From assembly GCA_018398765.1 (NCBI GenBank), contig JAHBMJ010000130.1:1-40164 (forward strand): DNA of 40,164 nt, given 5' to 3'. The notes beneath the pieces were generated by a model. The model had not been told where the DNA came from. It was given only the letters and a program-made list of their open reading frames with translations, and searched no databases. Made by a program: the position numbers and the translations under genes. This stretch comes from Chromera velia. Lineage: Eukaryota; Sar; Chromeraceae. Positions 12,200-21,002 of the stretch are shown in pieces; positions within the stretch are counted from its first letter, which is position 1, and each line of letters starts with the position of its first letter.

Positions 12200-13207
12200 A
12201 ATTCTTTCCTGCATGCTACAGCGTTTCGTTACTGTAAATCTTCTCTGTTCAATTTACAGCAGGAGGGGAACTAGAAGGTCTTTCCAGCCTGAGTGCCTTC
12301 TCAGTAGGGAGGTCGCAGCGTTCTCCGGGTCATTCAACTCAGAGGGCGCAAACTAAGCGATCCTTTTGTGATTGATTCTTTGTATACAAACAAGAAAGAA
12401 AAAAAAAAAAAGAAAAGGGGGCAAGCGCATAAAAGGAAAGGAAGAAAAGAAGGTTGAGAAAATAAGGGGCAAATTAATGGGGAGGGTCTTTTTGAAGTTG
12501 TTCTCCGCCGTCAAAGGGTAGCCTTTGCCAAGGGAACAAACTTTTAGAAAGTTTTTGCCCTGCTTCTCCCCTCTTTTCATTGTTCTCCGAGTCCTACTCT
12601 ACCGCCGCAGTAAAAGTGATCAATGAGCAGTGTTCCTAGATTCAGAACAGATGGGACGAACCGGAACCTTTTGACAGACTAGGCTAGATCTGCCCCTCAT
12701 ATACGGGGACGCGGCATATATAACAAAAACCTCAATCAACAGTTTAGTGTATGTCTCTCTAGTCCTACGTCGGGCCAGTATGCATCTTGCCTAAGCATAT
12801 ACTCACTTACTTACTTAATTGCGGTTTAGCCTAGAGTCTCCGAAACCAGAGACGAATAGCAATCCATATATGCAGTTATAAACAAAAGGAGCAAGCAGCC
12901 GCAGCTTAGCCTGCTTCCGCATAAACATGAACGACCAAGACCCTCCACAGCCTAAGCTAAAGGCTGAACAACCATACAAGACGCGCGTACAGTTATTTTA
13001 ATTCCAAACAAGCTTCGATTAATGCATTTGTTTTTTTTTTTGTTCTCATGGTCTAAGATTATCTGTAAGATAAACGAAACCAGTTCTCTGACATAGGTCT
13101 CCTCTTTCCCAATACGGTTGGCAATACCTCTTCCTCCAGCTACAGTAGTCCATCATGCTCTATAAGCCCTTTTACCGATTCTTGTTTTCTCTTTTACTCT
13201 CTCTACC
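12200..13207. other. Non-coding stretch after the retroelement
   Basis: Contains the A-rich candidate retroelement tail (about 12390-12416) and otherwise AT-rich text with no ORF of note. A pyrimidine-rich run (about 13170-13207) leads directly into the left copy of the 195-bp direct repeat. No RNA gene recognised. Confidence 0.5.
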
Positions 13208-13402
13208 AGCAGCTGAAGTTTGGATCGAAGCTGCTCTCTTCACAGACAGTTGATGGACTGCATTATCAATCACTTTAAATTTGTCTAGTTAAAAATTTAT
13301 ATTTTCGATTGCAGGCCAGTGAGCACAGTGTTCAGACTTTAAAGTTGGCAGTCTGTTCCTTATAGGAAAATCGAGTAAATTTTGGGGGTAGTGCACGTAG
13401 GT
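13208..13402. repeat. 195-bp direct repeat, left copy
   Basis: Begins AGCAGCTGAAGTTTGG and ends GCACGTAGGT. It aligns without gaps to 15783-15977 with about four substitutions. The left edge is an AG preceded by a pyrimidine tract, so the copy starts like an exon after a splice acceptor. It does not have the TG...CA ends of an LTR. Confidence 0.9.
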
Positions 13403-13953
13403 GATGATGATGATGATTGAGGGTTAAATCCTAGATCTAGCGACGCCAGACCCCAAGCCACTAACAAGGCTTTGAGGACAACCCAGAACACACATTCATA
13501 CGGGGGGGGATGAGGAAGCCTGCATGCCAATCGGATCGATTCGCCTTAAAGCACACCACATCTACGGAGGCGCATGGAGACATAAGCGCTCGGTACACAC
13601 GCACACCACATTCATACATTAAATTCTGAATCAATCTGAAAAGAGAGTAAAAGCAAGGATGGATGAGAGGTGATAAGAGAAAAAACGGAGTTAATGACAG
13701 ACTCTTTCGAAGATCTACACTGGCTTACGCCGCCCGAAGGCAAAGTGGCAACTCAATCGAAGCAATCAATACCATAATTCAGTCACCAACTTGACAAGGG
13801 AAGAGGGAACCACAAAGGTTCAAGTTTATGCTCACAATATGATCAGCTGGTTTTTATGAGGAAAGAGTAAAGAGAGAAGAAAATTTGATAAAGACAAACA
13901 CCTGGTCAATCAAGTACATACACCCAAACATACATACAAACACTAAAAGCGCA
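13403..13953. other. Non-coding stretch inside the direct-repeat unit
   Basis: Starts with a short (GAT)n run. No ORF stands out. It probably holds the 3' untranslated region of the minus-strand gene that ends at 13954. Confidence 0.4.
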
Positions 13954-15498
13954 TCACCGAAAGCCCAATCGACCCTGCGGCCATCTCACAAGGTACTCAC
14001 AGATCTTTTGATATGCTTGGAAGACCGTGCTCTCCCATGACTTGGGAGTTCCGTCTCCACCTTTGATAATCAGACGAGTCATTCGTCCTCCTGGCCCAAC
14101 GCTTACACGAGCCGTGCAGCCGTGTTGATTTGCCAGATAGTCCAGCATGGCAACTGCCGTCTCTTGCACGAGAAGCAGGGAAAGAGAAGAGCTGTCTCTT
14201 GTTAGGTTGAAAGAAGAAATGTCTTCTCCTTCAAAGGCTGGCTTCACAGGTTGGTTACACAAGAAAACTACAGAATTTTCACGACCAGCTTGCTTGCCCT
14301 TTGCCTTTTTCTTCTTTTTCTTCTTCTTCTTCTTTCTCTTCTCTGTTGCATGGCTCTTCCCCTCTAGCTCCCCCTCCTCCAGACCCTCATATTCCTTCTC
14401 TGATTCAACAATGTTTTCATCTGAGGGGGAAGCGGTGTTTGGAGGGGGACGAGCTTTGCAAGCGTCTGAGAGAGAAGGGGGGCTGGATTCTTTCGGAAGG
14501 AGGCAAGAGCCGCAAACACTAGCGCAAGCGTCTGTAAGAGACGGCGAGGTGGAGTTGTTCGGGGGGGGATGAGTGCCGTAAGCGTCTGCCGAAGCTACAG
14601 AGGCTTGTACAGAGGTGGGAGAGGCTCTTGTTTGTGGGCATGGAGGCGGCAAGGCTTGTGTAGAAGTGGGAGAGACTCCGGGGGGACCTGCTTGTAGGCA
14701 CGGAGGCGGCAAGGCTTGTGCGGAGGTGGGAGAGGCTTCTGCTTGCAGGCACGGAGGCGGGATGGCTTGCGCGGAGGTAGGAGAGGCTTCTGCTTGCAGG
14801 CACGGAGGCGGGACGGTTTGTGCGGAGGTGGGAGAAGCTTTTGCTTGCGGGTACGAAAGCGGGGTGGCTTGTACAAAGGTGGGAGAGGCTTTTGCTTGTC
14901 GGCACGGAGGCGGGGTGGCTTGTGCAGAGGTGGGGGAGGCTTTTGCTTGTGGGCACGGTGGCGGGGTGGCTTCTACAGAGGTGGGGGAGGCCTTTGTTTG
15001 CAAACATGGAAGCGGGGAGGCTAGTGCGGAGGTGCGAGAGGCTTCTACGTACGGTGGGAAAGGGCGATTGCTACCAAAGCCGCACTGTACGGTAACTTTG
15101 ACAGAGGGCTTCACTCGGGGCGGGTCATGGAGGAGAGAGACGGGAAGTGAAGCAGCTGTGTCTCGTTCTCGTTCTTCTTTCAAAATTTCCTCCCATCAAA
15201 GCCTCGAGTGCCTTTTCCCTCTTCTTACTCTTCGTTTTCGCTTCTCCCCAGTCTCTATGACGTTCTTCAGCCCATTCTGGTCCCCTTGGTCAGCATCTTT
15301 CCATGTGCAATTCTGTTCAAAAGGATAGAAACGCGATTCACATTCTGAGATTCTCTCAGCTTTAAATGCGATCTGTTGGATGCAAAACTGCAGCTGTAGG
15401 GACAGAGAAACTGCGGTCTGAGTACAGTGCGATGCCCAAAGCGATTGAAGTAGAGAAATTGCTTGGTGGGCTCCTTTAAGGAGATTCTGTGTTAACAT
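13954..15498 (-). CDS. Tandem-repeat protein with Lys-rich linker and possible KH-like C-terminus; one in-frame stop
   Basis: A single minus-strand frame runs from ATG 15498 (MLTQNLLKGAHQ) to TGA 13954, 515 codons, interrupted once by TGA at 15198-15196. The N-terminal 100 residues are ordinary mixed sequence ending in a basic patch. Next come about nine copies of a 17-residue unit of the type ASPTSAQAxPPPCLQAE, an acidic segment (EYEGLEEGELEG) and a poly-Lys run of about twelve. The last 100 residues look folded, with a V-G-P-G-G-R-M turn between a strand and helix that resembles the GxxG loop of KH RNA-binding domains. This is resemblance only. The half after the TGA has no early ATG, so the two halves look like one former ORF. 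It is either a pseudogene or spliced around the stop, but the nearby AG sites I checked do not keep frame. Function unknown. Confidence 0.5.
14612..15040 (-). repeat. 51-bp coding minisatellite, about nine units
   Basis: Units begin GAGGTGGGAGAGGC on the plus strand at 14612, 14663, 14723, 14774, 14825, 14876, 14927, 14978 and 15029. Spacing is 51 bp except for one 9-bp insertion before 14723. The unit encodes the 17-residue Pro/Ala/Ser repeat of the minus-strand gene and is free of stops in several other frames on both strands. Confidence 0.9.
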
Positions 15499-15782
15499 GG
15501 AGACGGCAAACGAAAATTCAGTCTTTCATGGCCAAATCTTAACCGTTTTTTCTCACGACAAGATCAGAGAGCGTCTTTTGAGGTTCTACTGCTCATTGTC
15601 AGTGTCAAAGGGTAGGTGACATACAGTGACCCAAGTGAAATTACGATTGATTCATTGCTTGTGGCTGCATTATGCATAAGTATGTCAATCCAAAGACAGA
15701 AAGTGACTGCACGATGCATAAATGCAGAGAAAGATCGGCTTCTTGGAGCGTTTTCCCACTTGAATTCGTTGATTTTTATTCA
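15499..15782. other. Upstream of the tandem-repeat gene
   Basis: Presumed 5' flank of the minus-strand gene. A plus-strand frame (15616-15828) runs into the right direct repeat and ends AAEVWIEAALFTDS before a stop. The same ending is encoded in the left repeat copy. It is too short and unsupported to call a gene. Confidence 0.35.
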
Positions 15783-15977
15783 AGCAGCTGAAGTTTGGAT
15801 CGAAGCTGCTCTCTTCACAGACAGTTGATGGACTGCATTATCAATTACTTTAAATTTGTCTAGTTAAAAATTTATATTTTCGATTGCAGGCCAGTGAGCA
15901 CAGTGTTCAGACTTTAAAGTTAGCAGTTTGTTCCTTATAGGAAAATCGAGCAAATTTTGGGGGTAGTGCACGTAGGT
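15783..15977. repeat. 195-bp direct repeat, right copy
   Basis: Gap-free match to 13208-13402 at a constant offset of 2575 bp. Its left edge is again an AG after a T-rich tract, although the upstream sequences of the two copies are otherwise unrelated. Confidence 0.9.
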
Positions 15978-16814
15978 AGTCTGTTGTAATAAATCGATGT
16001 CATCAGCAGCTTTTCAACTGTGTTCTTCACAGGATGCACCACACCTCTTCCCCCCCCCCAACACATGCTCAAAGAAGAAAGGTGAAAGGAGAACTACCAA
16101 ACAAGAGAGAGCAAGGCAGAGGACATATTTGGACTGTATAACCCTACCCCATTCTGGCCGTCCCCCCTAAAAGGTACTGTCCGTCTGTTACGGTCTCCAA
16201 CTTCTTGATATAGGGGGGTGAAATACCTTTAGCATGGGGGAGGGAGGGGGGGCGTAACACACGGCTTTGCCGAGCGGCAGCACGCCTCCCCCCCGTACCA
16301 CGAAAAAAGGCTGCCACGCGGCACAGCCCCACCGGGCCGTGTAGCGCGGCAGCAAGATTTTCTCTAGTATGCGTTCACTAGTGTAGCGCTAAACGTTGCT
16401 GATGAGCGTATCCATTAGTGTTGAGTTTGTTGTTGTTTGTTTGTTTGTCTACTCTCTCCGTGCCCGCGCTAAAGCTCGAAAACGATCGATCGACTCAGAT
16501 TCGACTGCCATGCGAGTCTAGGAACATATACAGTCAAAAAAAAAATTAAATGACTTGAAAATACTTATATTGAGTTTTAAAATCATTTACATAATATAGA
16601 AAAAATTAGAAAACCCTAGGGAAAACTATGTTGATACTAGAAAGAAACCGAAAGAAAAAATCTAAAATAGAATCTGAATCAACCAGCGCTTGATCGACGC
16701 AACCAATTATATGTAGAGTCCGATCCAAAATCCTCCAGACCACTAGCCAGACCACGCATGCAGTGCAATGAAACCCTCAGGCTGCACCCTTGCCAATGAA
16801 ATGGATATTTAATT
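15978..16814. other. Non-coding stretch
   Basis: Has C- and G-homopolymer runs near 16050, 16240 and 16290, and becomes AT-rich after about 16540. No supported gene. The right end is the 3' flank of the minus-strand gene ending at 16815. Confidence 0.45.
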
Positions 16815-18380
16815 TCATGAAAGCGCTTTCACACCAACGCTCTCAAAGCTTTTCTCTGCAACTGAATAAATCGGGAGCACACCGCGTCGTGCCGCCTTGG
16901 CGACTCGCAGCCGAGATCTCTTGAGTGCATGGCCCAAATAGGGCTCAACAGAGTAGCCCCCCACCGCTTTGAGGGACAGGTTTAATCTGTACGTCTCTTC
17001 CACACTCATCGAGCTCATTTTCTTCACCGCCTCTGCAGACAAACAAGCAAAAGCAAACCTCCCACTCCCATCCAGCCCCCCCTCAGTGACCACTCCAGGG
17101 ACCTTCCCGCCCAGCCTCCCACTGCGGCCAGCAGCTTCCAGGCCCAGCAGCTCAGCTGCGCCTGTAAGCGCGGTGGGACTCATGCCTGACGCACGCGTGA
17201 CCGAGAGAAAGTCCTTCAGTCTCGAAACGAACCGTCTTTCCTCTTCTGTGAACAGAGGAACCCCCGAGAGTCCCGCACGGAACGGTGCCGTGAAAGCGTT
17301 CGTGTCCGAGAAGTCAAACCCAAAACGGGCCCAATTAGCCGGAATACTGATTCTTTTCGGCGCCTCCTCAAGAGGAAACGGCTGGTTGCGCACTCTCTGC
17401 AGGATTGCCAAGACAACAATTTCCACAGCTGTGTGCATCTTGGACTGTTTCTGAGTGTATGAGGGGGAGACAGGCAGCATGCCACCCCTGCCATCTGCAC
17501 CTGGCGAAAAGATATGCTCCCTATTCCCTCCCTTCAGTCTTTCGTAAAGACCTTCGTTTGCTTCTTCTTCCTCTTCCTCCTCCTCTTCCTCGTCTACCCC
17601 TTCATCCTCCTCCTCCTCGTCTTCTTCCTCTCCCTCTCTCTCTTCTTTCTCTTCCTCCCCTTGTTCGTCTTCACTGTCTGTGTTTTCATCTTTGTCTCCG
17701 TCTTCCTTTCGCCTGCCTGCCGTCTCCGCAGCCTCTCCTCCTTTCCCACCCCCCATTTCCTCACGGGAGCCCCCCCACGCACCCACACTCTCCATAGCCC
17801 CCCCCTCTCTTCCCTGTCCGTCTCCACCCCCCTCTTCCTCCTCCTCCTTTTCACGACGCAGAAGGAAGCAAGGGTCAATCTGCAACGACCGCGCTTCCAG
17901 AGGGACGGGGAACGGAGACCAACCCTCCTCCCCCCCCTCCTCCTCTGCCTCTTCTTTCTCCGACAAGGAAAAAGAGGGGGAGGGTCTTCCACCTCCCCTT
18001 TTCTTCTCTTCCCTCTTCCCCCTACCCCCAAGCTCCCCTTCTTCCCTTTGCTCCACAATCGCCTGCAACGCTCGACCGGTGCCCTTCAGGTACGAGGAGG
18101 GAAACCTAGGTTGGCATGGCTCTGCGCCGAGCTCCCCTGCTGTCTGCAACGGGTCCTGCAGCTGCAGCTGCCCCCCTTCGTCGAACGATCTCATTCTTCG
18201 GGTTATCTGCAGGACCAGTTTTCGGTACGCCTCCCCCCCCCCCACGCCACCTCTGTCCACGTCCCCATACGAGAGAGGGTGCCTGCTTGCGGTGCGCAGA
18301 TGCACCAAGGAGGCCAGCAGAGACCCTGCACGCATGCACGCATGCACATGCAGACGTGGGCGTGCACCAATTCACGCACG

Positions 18381-18418
<38 letters not shown>

Positions 18419-19977
18419 CACACACACACGCACACACACATGCACACACACACGCACACACATACTCATGAGCACAGGCCGGTGAACACGAATGCGCGAG
18501 CGTCAAATTCGGGAGAGCGCCTCCCAGTCGTGTCATTGCCTTCGGATGGGTATTCCAAACAGCCAGAGGACACGCAAGAATTGTTTCGCCAAGCATCCCA
18601 GGCGCAAGCAAAAAATCTCGTTTTGATTTTGCATGGGCTTCGAGGTGCTGGCAAGCAAATCAAGGAAGCACTGGAATGGAACACACCTCCCTTCCTTTCT
18701 GCCTTCCTTCTTTCCTTTCTTGCTTTCGTTCCGATCGTTCGTTCGTTCTGTCTTTCTTCCTTCGCCCCCTTTCATTCTTCCTTGCTTCCACAAGAAAAAT
18801 CCCATCCTGCCTCTTGTGTACTTTTCACGGAGGACTTGGTCACGCAGAGAAAAGGAATACGGAAGGAAACAAGAAAGACGAGCCAAAGGAGATGGGGGGA
18901 ACTCAGAAGAGAAACAAGAAAGACGAGCCAAAGGAGACGGGAAGAAACTGAGAAGAGAAACAAGAAAGACGAGCCAAAGGAGACGGGAAGGGAAGGAGAC
19001 TCACCAAGGCCTCTCACTGCCTCTACTGGGTCTTTGAATCCGTCCTTCTCCCCCCCCACCCCCCCGTCCGGATCCGAAAGACCATTACAAAAATCAATCA
19101 AGGCTCCCTCTGCCCCTTTCGTCAACTCTCTAACTGTCTCGCCTCTGTCAGCCTCTGACACTGATGAGGATTCTTCGAGATGTCGCGCAAAGCGCGCGAA
19201 AGCAGGAAGCATTTTTGACAGATCTGCACCACTACAGGAGGCAGGGTGGCGAGAGAGGACCTGTGCACTGAGAAGGAAGAGTGGGGGCTTCAGATAGTCC
19301 AATTCGGCAAAGGCGCTAAGGAGAGAAGCGAGACAGGAGGAAACAAGGGGAATCCCTGAGGGGTTTCCTTCTTCGTCGTCGAGGGTTTCAGAGACTAGGT
19401 GAGTGACTCGATTCTCTAGTGCCACCATGAGCGCTTTGGAGAGACAGTTGAAGTGCGCATAGCTGGTGGCCACATCTACACACTCTTTCAAGGTCATTTG
19501 GTCTGCGTCTTCTACAAATCCCCTCTGCAACAGACGCATCAAGTCGGTGCTCCTGTAGTCTGCTGCGACAAGAGAAGAGAGACAGACGGAGAGTGCCTGG
19601 ACCGGGAGGACGTCTCTGTGTTCTCTGATCTGGTTGACCATTTGTTGCCAGAAGAGACGGTTGTGGCCTCGACCCCCTTTGGAGACGGCGTCTCGAATGA
19701 CTTTCGGAAGATCCCGAGCAGGAACGACGGCGGGATCGGGAAGGTCGGGTTCACTGCCGTGCAGGGGACTTATTTTCTTTGTGATGCTCCCTCGCGATAC
19801 CCGCCTGTCCTTCTTAAACCTCCACTTGACCTTCAAATAAGGATTCGGCCTCCATTCCTCTATGTGGAAGCGGTTGTAAGGCACTTCAGCAGAGTGCTGC
19901 ACAGTGCAGTAGCGGATACGTGACTGAATGTACTTGATCCTTCTGAGAAGGTCTTGGAGGGGCACGGAGGTCCTCAT
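16815..19977 (-). CDS. Helical-repeat-like protein, possibly organellar RNA-binding (HPR/RAP-like), 3 exons
   Basis: Model: 19977-19005, 18647-18490, 18206-16815, phases 1, 0, giving 841 codons. The first donor is a clean GGTGAGT. The N-terminus (MRTSVPLQDLLRRIKYIQSR) is basic and free of acidic residues, compatible with a mitochondrial presequence. The first exon then shows regular amphipathic helices, for example WQQMVNQIREHRDVLPVQAL and LKECVDVATSYAHFNC. This spacing resembles the heptatricopeptide/RAP-type organellar proteins of alveolates and the OPR family of algae. Exon 3 holds a Glu/Gly-rich low-complexity block of about 170 residues, then more helices (for example EERRFVSRLKDFLSV) to a TGA at 16815. 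No RAP domain was recognised. Exon 2 is the weakest part. Family assignment is inference. Confidence 0.55.
18376..18470. repeat. (CA)n microsatellite
   Basis: CA repeat with occasional CGCA and TGCA units. It lies in the proposed second intron of the minus-strand helical protein gene. Confidence 0.9.
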
Positions 19978-21002
19978 GAAAGGCGGCAGAACAGAAAGTA
20001 GACGGGAGATTCGTGCTCACGACTCCGGGAGGAGACGGCAAGATAGAGACAGAAAAAAATTCAACCCGGCCAACCACTGGTAACAGAAAATGAAAAACGC
20101 AAAGGGAGATCCAATCAAGGTAAAAGTGCACTGACTCTCCCGTCAGTACAAATGGTGTGACTCGGACAGGCAGCAAGTCATGTTGCAATAGAATAGACGT
20201 CCTCGCATCGTCCGTCGTCCTCGCCGGCGAGGTTATGCCGGACCCGGCCGCGCGCGCGTGGACCCGCGGGCCGGCCCCGGCGGCCATGCGCGCGAATGCG
20301 CGACAAAGTGCATGGTTGACGCACGCAATAACGTCGCAATTTCAATGTCAGTGAGGAAAAAAAAATGTTGCGAAAGTCACTCCAGGTCGAAAAATGTCGA
20401 AAAGTGTTTCAGTTTGTAAGCAAAGCTATGCAAAGCTCCTGTCAGCCTATGTCAGCCTCTATCAGCAACGTTCAACTTGCTCAATTGCACAAACAGCCGG
20501 ACAGGATTATATTAATATAAAGGCAGCAGTCGCATGAATTGCACGACTGGCCTACTGCGGCCGACTCGCTCAGAAGCTTCGCTCAACTGTATCTCCCTTC
20601 AAGTCTCTGCGCAGGAGCGATTGAGTTGAAGCAGCAAGGGCACCTCGATCCGTCGATGGATTAAGCTAGTGACTGAAGGCTCATTGACATTCTACGGAGA
20701 TCTGTCTTCGTCTGTGCATTCTGATCTGCCCTTCTCGACTTCTCCGGTTGTTTTTCCGGACTGAGCTGCAGGGTGCGGAGATTGGTTGTACAGCCATCCA
20801 TCCTGTTGTTGCCTGGAGACGCGCTGAAGTGGAGTGAATTTTCTTTCTGTTGATAGACCTTCCTGCTTTTGTTTCGCAAAAGCCTCTGGTCTGTGTACAG
20901 TCAGGTACAGACAGAGGATTTCATTGCTCTGTCCTTCAGGAAGATCCGAGTAGTCGGATAATAAGGAAAGAGAAGAAGAGCGAGACCCCAAATCCGTCGA
21001 CG
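19978..21002. promoter_or_regulatory. Divergent promoter between the helical protein gene and the 13-exon coiled-coil gene
   Basis: About 1 kb separates two outward-facing starts. A CpG-dense block (about 20214-20303, rich in CGCG and CCGG) contrasts with the surroundings. To its right are AGGTCGAA (20384), GTTGCG (20367-20372), TGTCAG at 20440 and 20450, and TATCAG at 20460, with exact 10-bp spacing. A TATA-like TATAAAGG (20516-20523) points rightwards. The frame leading into the plus-strand ATG is open from about 20847, but ATG 21003 is its first ATG. Confidence 0.5.

Larger units (their letters stand above)
6652..12420 (+). mobile_element. Degenerate non-LTR retrotransposon with restriction-like endonuclease (R2-like class)
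   Basis: The coding remains run 6652-12199 with no flanking LTRs seen. An upstream open region (ORF1-like) is followed by a reverse transcriptase and then the C-terminal signature C-x-C-G...L-D...G-x-H-A-x-x-C and R-P-D...D-V-A-V-T-H-P. Linking RT to a Cys/His finger and a PD-type nuclease is characteristic of early-branching, site-specific LINE clades. Coding continuity switches frame near 7845, 9365 and 10160 and carries many in-frame stops, so the copy is dead. An A-rich stretch (about 12390-12416) after the last stop may be the 3' tail. The 5' boundary and target-site duplication were not found, so both ends are approximate. Confidence 0.8.

Noticed and set aside
15196-15198. TGA read as tryptophan (code variant)
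   Set aside because: Other genes in the window use TGA as a stop (for example 28963-28965 and 16815-16817), so nuclear recoding is not supported.
14615-15328. Plus-strand Gly/Ala/Cys-rich ORF
   Set aside because: Antisense reading of the 51-bp coding minisatellite. The minus-strand frame is longer and has non-repetitive flanking domains.
13208-15977. LTR retrotransposon (195-bp repeats as LTRs)
   Set aside because: No TG...CA ends, no primer-binding site, no polyprotein between the repeats and no target duplication seen.
17514-18485. Long plus-strand Leu/Phe/Ser-rich ORF
   Set aside because: Antisense of the Glu-rich exon of the helical protein gene (GAG/GAA read backwards as CTC/TTC).
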